A stretch of DNA of 64,000 nucleotides from Flectonema sp. DT1601 (GCA_964019425.1 OZ025864.1:373001-437000), one strand, 5' to 3'; positions 1 through 10,496 are shown, counted from the first letter of the stretch. Notes: generated by a model not told the origin, from the letters alone. Numbers and translations are program-made.

Positions 1-777
1 GCTCAGGAGAAACAGTTGGAAAAACTGCTTGGATACCATATTGTTTTCCTTTGTGATGATTCAACGTCAATGCTCTATTCCTCAATCCCTGTTGAAATGC
101 GAAACGCAGGAAACATCAACTCATCAAGATGGAATGAGTTGGAAGACACGGTCACAACATTGGCTGAGCTCGCATGTTATTTCGATGAAAGTGGTTTTGA
201 TCTGTTTTTTTTAAATAGAGATGACTCGGTTCTTGGTGTGAAGAATTCATCTATGTTGGGTTCATGTTTTGACAAGCAACCATCGGGTAAGACTCCACTA
301 GCTGAAGCTGTTAGAAAAGTTCAACAAAAATTAACAGAAAATAAAAATGAACGTCCGATCCTCCTGCTCATCGCGACTGATGGAGTTGCGGATGATGTTC
401 CGGCTTTTCAAAAAGAAATTGGAAAATTAATTATGGAACCCAATTCCTGGAGTATTCAGTTCCTAGCCTGCACACCGGATGAAGATGAGGTGGCTTGGCT
501 CAATAACTTTGATAAGAAATACACAAAAGTAGACGTAATGAACGATTATCTGAACGAAAAGAAGGAAGTTCTTGCTGTTGGTAGTGTGAAGACATTCAAT
601 AAATCAGACTATGTTTGCAAAGCACTGCTAGGACCTATTGATGTTGCGTTTGACGCGGCGGATGAAAAACCTAATTCGAGTTGCGTTCCTTCCGCAGAAG
701 AAAAACCAGAACACAAAAAACCCGTACCAACACGAAAGGAGGCATCACCTGAAGGATGCCAGTGCGCTATTTCTTAA
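1..777 (+). CDS. VWA-domain protein with C-terminal CAAX box, 5' end cut by window
   Basis: The reading frame is open from base 1 and no ATG lies before the domain, so the gene begins outside the window; 258 residues are visible. The fold is a von Willebrand factor A domain. The metal-ion (MIDAS) site is complete: D19-x-S21-x-S23, T98 in GKTPLAEAV and D127 in IATDGVADD. Hydrophobic strands (HIVFLCDD, ILLLIATDG, SIQFLAC) alternate as in a Rossmann-like VWA fold. After about residue 215 the protein becomes a Pro/Lys/Glu-rich tail ending in C-A-I-S, a CAAX prenylation signal (Ser at the end suggests farnesyl) preceded by a second Cys. I infer a membrane-tethered, metal-dependent protein-binding domain on the cytosolic side. 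Partner and pathway are unknown. VWA call is strong; the lipid anchor is an inference from the last four residues. Confidence 0.85.
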   Translation, partial: AQEKQLEKLLGYHIVFLCDDSTSMLYSSIPVEMRNAGNINSSRWNELEDTVTTLAELACYFDESGFDLFFLNRDDSVLGVKNSSMLGSCFDKQPSGKTPLAEAVRKVQQKLTENKNERPILLLIATDGVADDVPAFQKEIGKLIMEPNSWSIQFLACTPDEDEVAWLNNFDKKYTKVDVMNDYLNEKKEVLAVGSVKTFNKSDYVCKALLGPIDVAFDAADEKPNSSCVPSAEEKPEHKKPVPTRKEASPEGCQCAIS

Positions 778-1049
778 ATAATCTGAATTGGAAGAGGGGG
801 TTTTCAGTTTTTATTTATTTATTTATTTTTTTTTTTTTTGTTTTCAGACGTTATTGTCTTTTCCTCTTCTTTCTTTATTTTTTTCGTCTCACGAAAGAGG
901 AGGATTATTTATTACTATTAATTAATTATTATTTTATTTTTTGTCTAAGTTATTCTTTTTGTTTAGTGAATTCATCAAAAAAAAAAAGAGGAAAACCGAT
1001 CGGGAGTGTTAACTAATCCATTTTTATGTTGAAATTAAGCAATCTTATT

Positions 1050-1115
1050 GGATTTAGGGTTTAGCCGTATTGAGGAATCACCCCAATTCTCTTTGTGCGT
1101 CCCTCTACTAGTTTT
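1050..1115. repeat. 66-bp direct repeat, copy 1
   Basis: This copy begins GGATTTAGGGTTTAGCC and is identical over 66 bases to 1546-1611, 496 bases further on. The two copies diverge immediately after the shared TAGTTTT. No open frame spans it. It may mark a small duplicated unit or a short non-coding RNA exon. Confidence 0.85.
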
Positions 1116-1352
1116 GGAGTGTTTTTTTATTTTAGTTCGATAGTTTAATAAGCTAGGCGAGGCGGAAAGCTGGAGATTGGTATTTATTAATCTTTCAGTC
1201 GATGCTACTTCAACAATCCATGCGAAATCCTCGGATATGGCTACGGATTGGGTCCTCTGTTACTGTGAGTTACCCTCCCTAGAGCACTCATAATATACAG
1301 TAACGTTGGATTAAATAACTAACTAATCTTTGAATGATAGCAACTTCAACAT

Positions 1353-1430
1353 AGAATGAAGTCCCTTAGAACTTACTGATGAAGGCCTAAAAAGGGACGA
1401 GTAGTATAAGATTAAGGCTCCTGAAACTAC
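1353..1430. repeat. ~75-bp dispersed repeat (also at 35904-35970)
   Basis: The block from AGAATGAAG to AAACTAC matches 35904-35970 with a small internal deletion in the second copy. The shared core contains ACTTACTGATGAAGGCCT. In this copy ATAGAAT upstream and ATTCTAT downstream can pair, and GTCCCTT can pair with AAGGGAC inside, so an RNA hairpin is possible. The CTGATGA and CCTGA strings resemble snoRNA C and D boxes only loosely. Confidence 0.6.
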
Positions 1431-1545
1431 ATATTCTATTACCCTTTTGATGTTAGGAAACTGTGAAAATGAATACTTTTCTTTTATTAATCTCTGCTTT
1501 TCTTATTCTCACTTTTCTGTTCTAAAATTAATGATACTAACTAGA

Positions 1546-1611
1546 GGATTTAGGGTTTAGCCGTATTGAGGAATCACCCCAATTCTCTTTGTGCGTCCCT
1601 CTACTAGTTTT
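1546..1611. repeat. 66-bp direct repeat, copy 2
   Basis: Identical to 1050-1115. Sequence outside the 66 bases is unrelated between the copies, so only the short core was duplicated or conserved. Confidence 0.85.
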
Positions 1612-2012
1612 AGAGTTTGTGTGTGTTATTGAACCCGATAACTAATTAGTTAAGTGTTTTTTTTTTGCATTCTGTGTCGGAAGTTGATGATCAAAGTTCT
1701 TACTCTGATTTCTACACGTATTGATGATTTCACGAGTGCATGCATGTCTGCGTTTTTTTTTTTTTTTTTTTTTTTAAATGCCGGAGAAGAAACCACATGC
1801 TCTGCTAGAATTCTATCTGTGAAAAACTGGTAGACTTTAAAATTGTAAGCCGAGTACAAGTTTCCTCCTGACGGGTGTTTTGTGGGTAGTCCGAAAACGT
1901 TGCGCTCCAAAATAAAATAAGACTTTACTCCACTCACGTCGGTTGGTTTTTTTTTTTTTTTGATTTCTTTTCTTTTTGTCTTGCCCTTTTTCAAACTCCT
2001 AACTTTTCGGTC

Positions 2013-2045
<33 letters not shown>

Positions 2046-2143
2046 TATCCTTGATAATAATGATTTTAAAAAAAAAAAAAAAATAACTTACATAATAATA
2101 TCACAATCTTATTATTACAGAAAAGTAAAAACAATAAAAGAAG

Positions 2144-4441
2144 ATGACGGCGGTTGACGTCACCGGTTTGGCACCACCCATCCAAAAAATGCTGCGAGCA
2201 CTTTCGGTTGGATATAACAATCAAGATGTTAACTTACTACGGGAAGCGTCCACTCATGACATGGTAAAGTTGTATTCAGCTATGGCGAGTGGAACTAGCG
2301 CAGATGATTTGTGGAATGAACTTCGGGGTTCTTTAAAAAAAAGACTTGGAGAAGATTTCGGAAAACCAACAAAAGTATATAAAAACCTAGAAATAAAACT
2401 GACGTATATCGGTGAGCCAATTGGTATTGACTCTGAACTTCACGGAAGACATTTAGTTGTTACACACATCGTTTCAAACTCACCTTCAGACAGAGCTGGT
2501 GTCGTTCGTGGTCATGTTATTAAATACGCGAATGAGAATGTGATCAAAGAAGAAATTGATTTGATTAATCAAGTTAATACTTTACAAACTAGCGGAGGAA
2601 TGGTACTGAATCTAAAAGTAAAATCAAAGCTATTCGAATTACCGGAAGAAGTAGAACCTGAAATTGAAGAACAGGAAGAAGACAACATCGAAGAATCCTC
2701 ACCAGATGAACTTCCCGTTGAGGACGTACCTACTGAGGACTGTATCAACGAAGTCACTCCGACGGAAGTCGAAACTTCGCCTCCGGCACCGGAGTTGCCG
2801 GAGGTTGAGGCAAAACCTAATAAAAAACCTGAAATTAAAATTATAATGCCGATTTCTGAAAAGATAAAAGAGGAATTGGCCGACAAGCAAACCAACAACA
2901 ACACTACCAACACCACAGAGCGAAGTGAAACTCACGAATGTGAAACTGAAGTCATCGAAGTGAACAAATCTCGTGAAGATCCACAAACAGAAGTCGTCAA
3001 CCACGATGATCCTCAAGTCGTAGAAAACGATATTCTGGAACAACAGCAACAACTTGATGAGGATCCAGCTGACTATCGTCGCAAGGAAAAAAAGTCAAAA
3101 AAAGACAAAAAAAAGAAGAAGAAAGCCAAAGAAGAAAAAGAAAAATACGAAGAAGAAGAGCAACAACAACAACAAGAAGATCAACCGCAACCAGACGAAA
3201 ACGAAAACGAACAAACGGAAACATCAGAATCACCTCGCAAGAAGGAAAAGCGTAAAAAGGATAAAAAGAAGTACCGAATAGTACCTCAGACTGATCCTTT
3301 TGGAAACACGTTTAATCTGAAAGTTCCGCTTTCAGAAGAAGAAGAAGATGATCAGCTGCAAGACGTGGCGATCGAAACTTTGAGTAGGGAACCAACTACT
3401 GAAGAGGAACGAGAACATCCGTTGGCCATAACTGAGAACTCACAACCGCCATCATCTACTGTTGTATCTTCCAGGAAATTGAAAGTAAAAAAAGAAGAAC
3501 AAACACTGCAAGAAAGCGGAATTGAAATGAGAGGTTCTGGTGAGTCACCAGAACCTGAAGAGTCAGACGACGGTTGTCAAACAGCTACACCAACAGACAG
3601 TCCCTTGGGAATTGTTGAAGATGGTGACTTGATAACGATAACAGAGCCTACTGTCACTGTTAAGAAAATAAGGAAAAAGAAAATAAAATCAATGACGGAA
3701 GATGACAAGATCCCGACAGATTCTCAAATAGAAATGGAACACAATAAACACAGCGATGATGAAATCCAAACTGAAGAACAAATAGACCCAACAGAAAGTG
3801 AACCTGAAGCAGCAGATGAGAACTACGAACGTGTGTCCAACACATCAGAGCAATTCGATCCTTTACAAGGCCCTCTGACTCAAGAGAGAACTGATTCACC
3901 TACCGAAGAGGAAACCCGTTTTCACGATGACAAAACAGCGAATAATAGTTTCTTTGAACTCAGCAACAACAATGCTGACGAGGTAACACCAGACAAAACA
4001 ATATTCACAATCACTGACGTGGAAAGTGTCAGCGTACCTGAATACGCAACTCGAAACGATGTCACTGTTTTCAGCGTAACAGTTGTTGGAAAGGATTTCA
4101 GTCGCAAGATATGGAGAAGATACACTGCCTTCTCTGATCTCAAAAACTGCTACTCACAACTTTCTCGATTCCTTCCGCCATTTCCAAAGAAACATCTTCT
4201 TGGACTTAATCAACAGAAATTAGAATCTCGAAGAGCTCAACTTGGAGTCTTTCTCTCTTCGTTGGTTTCTGTTGTTCAAAAGCGAAGTGCTGCTGTTGCT
4301 CGTCCGATTGAAGCTTTCCTTGAACTTAATAATTTCAAGTTAACCCATTCTGCATTAGCACAGACTCAAATGATTCCCCAGACCAACGATTCATTTATAC
4401 AAGAAAGGAGACCACGTGTGGGGTCAGACCCTGGATTGTAG
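2144..4441 (+). CDS. PDZ- and PX-domain protein (sorting-nexin-like)
   Basis: A 765-residue protein. Residues ~85-170 form a PDZ domain, with GRHLVVTHIVSNSPSDRAG as the carboxylate-binding loop and strand and GHVIKYANENV following. Residues ~175-600 are a long acidic and Lys/Gln/Glu-rich linker, including KKDKKKKKKAKEEKEK-type runs. Residues ~617-735 form a PX domain: RRYTAFSDL, the LPPFPKKHLLG proline loop and the RRAQLGVFLSSLV helix carry the usual phosphoinositide-contact positions. PX domains bind PI3P on endosomes; a PDZ plus PX pairing is known from SNX27-type proteins, though no FERM domain is present here. I infer an endosomal scaffold. The start follows a pyrimidine tract and AG at 2119-2120, 23 bases upstream. 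Domain calls are firm; function is by analogy. Confidence 0.9.
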   Translation: MTAVDVTGLAPPIQKMLRALSVGYNNQDVNLLREASTHDMVKLYSAMASGTSADDLWNELRGSLKKRLGEDFGKPTKVYKNLEIKLTYIGEPIGIDSELHGRHLVVTHIVSNSPSDRAGVVRGHVIKYANENVIKEEIDLINQVNTLQTSGGMVLNLKVKSKLFELPEEVEPEIEEQEEDNIEESSPDELPVEDVPTEDCINEVTPTEVETSPPAPELPEVEAKPNKKPEIKIIMPISEKIKEELADKQTNNNTTNTTERSETHECETEVIEVNKSREDPQTEVVNHDDPQVVENDILEQQQQLDEDPADYRRKEKKSKKDKKKKKKAKEEKEKYEEEEQQQQQEDQPQPDENENEQTETSESPRKKEKRKKDKKKYRIVPQTDPFGNTFNLKVPLSEEEEDDQLQDVAIETLSREPTTEEEREHPLAITENSQPPSSTVVSSRKLKVKKEEQTLQESGIEMRGSGESPEPEESDDGCQTATPTDSPLGIVEDGDLITITEPTVTVKKIRKKKIKSMTEDDKIPTDSQIEMEHNKHSDDEIQTEEQIDPTESEPEAADENYERVSNTSEQFDPLQGPLTQERTDSPTEEETRFHDDKTANNSFFELSNNNADEVTPDKTIFTITDVESVSVPEYATRNDVTVFSVTVVGKDFSRKIWRRYTAFSDLKNCYSQLSRFLPPFPKKHLLGLNQQKLESRRAQLGVFLSSLVSVVQKRSAAVARPIEAFLELNNFKLTHSALAQTQMIPQTNDSFIQERRPRVGSDPGL

Positions 4442-4855
4442 TCACTCTCCGTTCTTCAACTATTTCTATTCAACTCTCATAAATTTTTATATTAAATTTA
4501 ATTAACTTTTTTTGATACAATCTAATATATTTATATCATTATAAGAAAGTGGATGTTCAAGCATTTGACCTCCTAAAAGATGAGAGAAGAGACGTAAAGA
4601 GGTGTACGAATTAAAAAAAGTTAAGTTAAGCCATCACCTTGTGCATTGAATTTTATTATCGTTTTTTTTTTTTTTTTTTTGTATTTTACAAAAAAAAATA
4701 AAAAATTAAAACAATTTTACCCTCCCCGTGTGAAAAATGTATTTGCCAGTATCTTATGTTCTATTATTTTTTTTTGGTTCGAATTTTTTTTTGTTATTTT
4801 TGTTGTACCTCAGCTGACTGCAGGTTGAAGATAATCGTACACCAATTATGTCTCC

Positions 4856-4889
<34 letters not shown>

Positions 4890-5309
4890 TATTTGCGATT
4901 TTCTTTTTTTTTTTTCCCGTGTTGCTTTAGAATCACTTATGAAGGATAAAAAGAAAATTATTAGTTTTACATTTTTTTTGCTATCAGTTCTTCGTGTTTG
5001 TGAGTCTCTACTAAACATTAATTGCATGTGGCGATTTTGATTGTTCGATGCCAATTTTTTTTTTTTTTAAAAAAATTTTCCTGCATGTTGTTTGAAATGT
5101 ATGCATTCGATTTTATTCATCTTTTCGAGCCATGCGTTCTGTTGTTTTTGGAAATCTGTTCTGGTTTATCTGTTTTTTTGTGTTTTTAGTTATATCGAAC
5201 AGCCACCACTACTTGAGTGAAGGGTTTCTTAGTAATTAACTTTTTTTAAACACGGCGCTTTCTGTTTTTTTTATTTTTTTTGTACTTTTTAAGTTAAGTT
5301 CCTCACATC
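4442..5309. other. Intergenic region, homopolymer-rich
   Basis: It contains T-runs of up to about 28 bases and no supported gene. Around 4525-4640 there is a degenerate match (GATGAGAGAA, GTAAAGAGGT, GTTAAGTTAAGC) to a dispersed repeat seen again at about 34963-35045. The ORFs here are translations of T- and A-runs. Confidence 0.65.
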
Positions 5310-5351
5310 AGTAAATCATAATCTCAAAAAAAAAAAAAATAAAATAAAAAA

Positions 5352-6773
5352 ATGGCCGACATCGATCCGGCTATTATGAAGAAATTCGAAGCATTCTACA
5401 ACCACTACTGCCCAGATGATTTACCAATCTTGCATGTGGTGTTAACAAGTTACAAGGGAAGAGAAGATGCGTTGCTTGAAAAGTTAGTTGGAAAGTATGG
5501 ACCGTGGCCGGTGGAGGGAGTTCCAGAAGCGTTGCCGTCGACTGGGCCTTCAGTGGTTTCGAATAAATCAATTGCAGACAAGTCTCCAAGTGTACATCTG
5601 TCAGCTGTGTCAAAGAAGAGTTCTCCATCATCGGTAACGTCAAAGTCAACTGTTAAGTCGAATTCTTCAAAAATTTCAAAAAAAAGTTCAAAAGCTCCTC
5701 CAACACCGGCCTCAGTTCACTCTCAGCAACCAGTAGCGGTACCATCAGAACCTGCAGCACCTCCTCCAGTTAGTTCTAAACAAGGATCTGTTACCGCTGA
5801 AAGTATTAAGAGTATGAGAAGTAATCATTCAAAGAGTAGTCAACAAGTTCAAAAACAGCCATCAATTGTAAGCCATCAAACTGACATGACAAGGAAAGCA
5901 TCAAACCATTCTATTGAGGGAGTACCGATGGCTGTGTCGAGACAGGCTTCTATTCAACAATCAACTCACTCAAGACAACCATCGGTATTGTCACAACAAC
6001 GACCTCCATCAATTCCTGTTAGTGTCCAACCAACACCAATAGCGGTGCCGTTGTCGCCATCTCCGGAAGATCTTGTTGTCAAACGTGAAAACACTCAACT
6101 TAAATCAGAGATATCAGCTCTCAATAGAAAACTAACTGCGAAGGAAAACGAATTACAAACAGCAGTTCGAAGCAAGAAGAACATAAGTACCAGCTCTAGC
6201 GACTCAACAAAAGCAAACCAAAGAGAAATATCTGGACTAAAAGAGAGACTAATGCAAGCAGAAGAAATGGTCAGGATGAAAGACAGAATGATTATGGAAG
6301 CAAAACGAGAAGCACAAAAACCACAACAAGATGATGCAAAGGTTCAAGGGTTGTTGAAGGCAGCATTTGAAGAAGTAACCTCCCTACGTGAAGCAGTTGT
6401 TAATAAAGATGAATACATCAGTAAGTTGGAATCACAACTTGCTGCGGCAAGACAAGCAATATTAGCAGCTACGCAAACCGGCTTTGAAAGTGATGTAAAA
6501 TTACATCATGCGAAGACTGCTTTGAATACTTTGGTTGATACTAAGTCACCTTCGAAAACACCAAGTCGTCGTACCAGACATGCTTCAGGTGCCTCGGCTG
6601 GAATTCAAACACCACCACCAGGTCACGGTACTGTCGTAGCTGCAACAACATCACCTTCACCCTATACGGTTCCAAACCTTAACCAGGATTGGAATTCCCC
6701 ACCACCCCTGGGCGACACTCCATCTCCTCGTCGTGATAGGAGACTCTCGCCTGCACGTCCAAAAAAATATTAA
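5352..6773 (+). CDS. Ser/Pro-rich coiled-coil protein with kinetoplastid-style N-terminal motif
   Basis: A 473-residue protein. The N-terminal ~55 residues contain YKGREDALLEKLVGKYGP (34-51), a short helical motif I know from many trypanosomatid proteins (consensus like KYxGREEALLxxLVxKYGPEP). Residues ~60-235 are Ser/Pro/Gln-rich and probably disordered. Residues ~238-375 are predicted coiled coil (heptads in VKRENTQLKSEISALNRKL and in the segment around LKERLMQAEEMV). The tail is basic and Ser-Pro-rich, with several SPxR sites suggesting phosphorylation. The function is unknown; a cytoskeletal or scaffold role is plausible for such a layout. The start is preceded by a 13-base A-run and an AG at 5310-5311. 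Confidence 0.85.
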   Translation: MADIDPAIMKKFEAFYNHYCPDDLPILHVVLTSYKGREDALLEKLVGKYGPWPVEGVPEALPSTGPSVVSNKSIADKSPSVHLSAVSKKSSPSSVTSKSTVKSNSSKISKKSSKAPPTPASVHSQQPVAVPSEPAAPPPVSSKQGSVTAESIKSMRSNHSKSSQQVQKQPSIVSHQTDMTRKASNHSIEGVPMAVSRQASIQQSTHSRQPSVLSQQRPPSIPVSVQPTPIAVPLSPSPEDLVVKRENTQLKSEISALNRKLTAKENELQTAVRSKKNISTSSSDSTKANQREISGLKERLMQAEEMVRMKDRMIMEAKREAQKPQQDDAKVQGLLKAAFEEVTSLREAVVNKDEYISKLESQLAAARQAILAATQTGFESDVKLHHAKTALNTLVDTKSPSKTPSRRTRHASGASAGIQTPPPGHGTVVAATTSPSPYTVPNLNQDWNSPPPLGDTPSPRRDRRLSPARPKKY

Positions 6774-6801
6774 TTATATCTCTTTTTATATTGTTCTTGT
6801 T

Positions 6802-6834
<33 letters not shown>

Positions 6835-7024
6835 GTGATTGCCAACTCTCTTTCCCGTGTTTTTTTTAATTTTTTATATAAGAGACTTTGTCCTCGTTAA
6901 TGACAGCTGTAGCGTTATATGTATTGTATCCAAGTAAGGGGGGGTATTTTTATTTTGCATTAAAAATTTTTTTTTTATATTCATTCATTCTTAAAACAGT
7001 ACCCCACTTACTGTTTCTCATGAT

Positions 7025-7855
7025 ATGAATTTAGTTGGTCAGATTCGGGTCGAGGAGAGAGAATTTAGACTTCCTCCAAATCCAAGAATCGAATGTGGAG
7101 GAGCGTCTGTCGATTTGATAATCGCAGCAGCGATGGGAAGGTCTGATAGGATAAGAAAATTAATGAAAACTATTAAAATATCATCTCCTTGTTGGACTCT
7201 AGCTCTTCGAAAAGCAGCAGCAAACGGACACCGAGAAGTTGTTAAAATAATGTTATCTGAAATCCGAAACTGTGACAGAAGTAAGAGTTGGTTAACATCA
7301 GCGCTGTACACAGCCACACTATTCGCTGCTCAAATGAAACATCCGGACGTTCTTTCTGAACTGACAGACTATGGAACACCCACCAGCCTCAAAGGATCAG
7401 AACCAGTCTTGTGCACTGCAGCCCGAGCAGGGTCAGCATCAGCCGCAATAGTACTCCTAAAAGCCGGTGCTAACGCTGAGGAAAAGAACGAACATCAGGA
7501 GACTGCTTTCGACATAGCTAAGAAGCATGGACACATTCAAGTAGCTCACTTACTAAGAGTCTGGATAGCATCGTTGCCTAAAATGCCTGTACCACCTAAT
7601 AAAGTACAGCAACACTCAAGGTTGAGGATTGCGAGAAGGGTTCCGAGACTTGAATGTCCTCAGCCGCCCAGGAGGATACTCTCAATCGAATCTCGAGAGT
7701 TGTCTCATCGAACTATCTTATCGGATGATGAAAGAAATATTAGAAATTATATTTGTGAAGTTTTATTTAAAATCGATCACCGCACCAGTCGCCTAATTCG
7801 TCGACGCAGCCTGACTCCATCTTCCCCCTCAGCGCAATGTTCTTTCTTCCGTTGA
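7025..7855 (+). CDS. Ankyrin-repeat-like protein
   Basis: A 276-residue protein. Residues ~28-180 contain about four degenerate ankyrin units: DLIIAAAMGRSDRIRKLM, ALRKAAANGHREVVKIML, and PVLCTAARAGSASAAIVLLKAGANAEEKNEHQ followed by TAFDIAKKHGHIQVAHLL. The last two keep the typical G-x-T/D-x-L-x-x-A-A spacing. After residue 185 the protein is basic and Arg/Pro/Ser-rich with no recognised domain. Ankyrin arrays bind proteins, so it is probably an adaptor. A pyrimidine-rich stretch with AG at 6998-6999 lies 26 bases before the ATG. Gene is convincing; the repeats are weak at the N-terminal end. Confidence 0.82.
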   Translation: MNLVGQIRVEEREFRLPPNPRIECGGASVDLIIAAAMGRSDRIRKLMKTIKISSPCWTLALRKAAANGHREVVKIMLSEIRNCDRSKSWLTSALYTATLFAAQMKHPDVLSELTDYGTPTSLKGSEPVLCTAARAGSASAAIVLLKAGANAEEKNEHQETAFDIAKKHGHIQVAHLLRVWIASLPKMPVPPNKVQQHSRLRIARRVPRLECPQPPRRILSIESRELSHRTILSDDERNIRNYICEVLFKIDHRTSRLIRRRSLTPSSPSAQCSFFR

Positions 7856-8110
7856 CACGTCTAGAAACCATCCTCGCTTGATTGCGAAATTTGCCAATAT
7901 TTTTTGGGAATATTTTAACGATTGCTCTTTAGTAATGGCTCGAAGTACTATTTCTTTAAAACAGGACCATGTCAGGTAGCATGTGTGTGTATTGTGTGGA
8001 AGGATTGATATTATTGTTGTTTTATTTGTGCCCACAAATAATCTCTCTTTTAATTACTTTATGTTATACCACGATAGGTTATTATATCCCCCCTATACAA
8101 AAACTACATA

Positions 8111-9127
8111 ATGAGCTATTACTATTATCCTGTACCAGTACCAGCGTTTCATGGTAACGGAGGGTACATGCCTGGAATGGAGTACAGCTACTATAACATG
8201 CATGGAGGAATGTACCCACCAGTTACTCCACCAACCCCGACGATGTCAATGTCGGGATGTGATTTTGATTATGAGCAACCGAGCCCTCCACCATCTCCAC
8301 CACCAGCAAGATCTTCAACAACTGACTCTGAAACTTGCGCTACTACACCTCGCTCTATTCAAGCTGAGTCCATGATGGGAGAAGAATGCGGACAACCCAA
8401 ATCAAAGTTCCCTGAAGGCGTCAGAATCGGAGACTTACAAATGTGGGGATACTCCGCTGACATACCAATGCCAACACTTCCTTTCATGAATGAAGGAGAG
8501 GGAGTTATAACTGTTCCAAAGAAGAAGCAAATTGAAATCGTAAAAGGAAAATGTATTCATTGTAAAAGATTAGTTCAACCGGGTATTGTGAAATGTCCAT
8601 GCAAGGAGAGTACTAAGAATGCAGAACAACAGGACGATAGGAAATGTCTCATCGACAAGTTGTTCCGCAACCTGAACTCAAACGATATCGAGCTTCACGC
8701 TGATATTCTCTCTACCATGGAAGGTGATAAAGACTTACTTGCTGAACGTTGCATTTCCGAAATTCAACAATTGGTGTCTCTGAACGATGACCACGATACT
8801 ACAGAGCTCTCTTCATCTTCGTCATCAGACGTCGATTCCTCTTCAAGAGAGCATTTAATTATTCACCTAATTGGGTTACTACACTCTAAGGGTGTACTCA
8901 CTTCTGTATCAATAAATATTATAGCCTCTATATTGTTAAGCGCTACTCACAGTGCTGTTCAATCAGGGGATAAATCACCTGAAGTGCTTACAATGTTGAT
9001 GAAGCTTATTAACTTTACGGTGCTTGAGGCTACCATTTATCGTCAACTGTTACAGTTGGCACCAAAGCTGTCAACTGGACTCGCATTCCGAATTGACGAC
9101 GTTTGTAGTGCGTGGGATTTTGAGTAG
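8111..9127 (+). CDS. Tyr/Pro-rich protein with Cys motif and MIF4G-like C-terminal region
   Basis: A 338-residue protein. The N-terminus (1-65) is Tyr-, Met-, Gly- and Pro-rich (MSYYYYPVPVPAF). A compact Cys cluster, C148-x2-C151-x10-C162-x-C164, could bind one zinc ion. The C-terminal ~170 residues are helical and resemble the downstream gene at 14111: IIHLIGLLHSKGVL here against LTFISSLHSKGIIG there, followed in both by a Leu/Ser-rich helix and a DKSP or TKSP segment. That protein reads as MIF4G, so this is probably a diverged paralogue acting in mRNA binding or translation. An upstream AG is at 8076-8077. Domain assignment for this copy rests on the paralogy and is moderate. Confidence 0.75.
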   Translation: MSYYYYPVPVPAFHGNGGYMPGMEYSYYNMHGGMYPPVTPPTPTMSMSGCDFDYEQPSPPPSPPPARSSTTDSETCATTPRSIQAESMMGEECGQPKSKFPEGVRIGDLQMWGYSADIPMPTLPFMNEGEGVITVPKKKQIEIVKGKCIHCKRLVQPGIVKCPCKESTKNAEQQDDRKCLIDKLFRNLNSNDIELHADILSTMEGDKDLLAERCISEIQQLVSLNDDHDTTELSSSSSSDVDSSSREHLIIHLIGLLHSKGVLTSVSINIIASILLSATHSAVQSGDKSPEVLTMLMKLINFTVLEATIYRQLLQLAPKLSTGLAFRIDDVCSAWDFE

Positions 9128-9708
9128 CTGACTTCGTAGGGAAAGATATGTCGGGACTCGATTCTCACTCACTCACTCACTCATCTCTTGAGGAGATTTT
9201 TTAGTTTGTGCTCAGTGAAAAAAAAAAAAAAAAAAAAAAAGTTTTCACAAAATAAATAAATTCAAAAAAAAAAAAAAAAAAAATAGCAAACAGACTGAAA
9301 GTGGACCACCCACGACATTATTTTAATCTTTTTTTTTTACGTTTTTTATTGCAGTGATTTTAACACAGTTTTTAAAAAAAAAAACAGGAAATATGAAGTT
9401 ATCCACTGAAACTTAAATTAGTTCTTTTTTTTCTTTCTTTTCCGCATCTTTTTTTTTTTTTTGCTTGTATCCTGTTATTTTATTCTTTTCACCGAATAAG
9501 GCAGCCTTGGTTAGTAGGAGCACCCTGGGGACACCATACGCTACATACACTAATCAAGTGGGAAAAGTTTTTTGTTTTCCTCTTTTTTTTGAAGGAGCGT
9601 TTGTCAGATAATGTATTCTGGTTTTTTTTTTATTTTTTATAATAGCTTAATTTTTTTTCACAAAATAAAAAAAAAAAAAATTATCAATCATCGTTAAAAG
9701 AGAATAAT

Positions 9709-9740
<32 letters not shown>

Positions 9741-10462
9741 GTAGATTTCCCCCAAGAAGACTCATTCCCCAATCTAACCGGGTCGGGAGAAAACCTACTT
9801 ATTGCCCCTCAAAAAAAAAAAAAAAACAAAACAAACGATTTACTTAATGTAATTTCTTACTAACTTTTTTTAAATTTGTTCTTTTTCTTTTATTCTTATT
9901 ACTGTGCCAACCTTGTCTAAATTTTCTTTTCAAATGCAACTAAACAATTGAGTGGGGGGGAATGTAAAAATTAAAGTAAAAAACAATATTGACGTACATG
10001 ACAAACAACGGTACCGCACCACACCCCTTAACAAGGAAGATAGCTTTCCCTAACCTTTTCTTTAAGCCACCTTGTGAGGTCTGTGGTGTGCCTCCCCTTG
10101 ATCGTTTTTATGTTTCATTTTGAGAATATTTTGAATCGGTTTTGTGCAATAAAAAAAAATGATAGAAACAAAAAAAAAAGACAAAAGATTCCTAGAAAAG
10201 TCATATTTTGATTTGATTTGATTTGATTTTTTTTTCTCTTCTTTTTCTTTTCACTCTGTGTGACCACCATAAAGTATGCCCTCATGTTTTGGTGTCTCTT
10301 ACGTTTGTGTTTTTCTTATTCGGGCAAATATGCAACTCAGCCTCGTCTTTTATTTCTTAAATTTCCTTTTTTTTTTTTTTTTTTTTTTGGTTCACTTTCA
10401 GCCTTTGTTTGCTTTTCACAGCATCTCAACCTCTTTTAAGACCTTGTCTTTAATTTCTAAGA

Positions 10463-10496
<34 letters not shown>

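Larger units (their letters stand above)
778..2118. other. Intergenic region with homopolymers and short repeats
   Basis: No gene is supported here. The stretch holds T-runs and A-runs, two copies of a 66-bp direct repeat, and one copy of a ~75-bp repeat found again near 35904. Open frames in this stretch are translations of homopolymers. The last bases form the pyrimidine-rich tract and AG (2119-2120) used by the next gene. Confidence 0.7.

Noticed and set aside
1371-1430. Hammerhead ribozyme
   Set aside because: CTGATGA is present but stem II and the GAAA element cannot be arranged properly in either copy.
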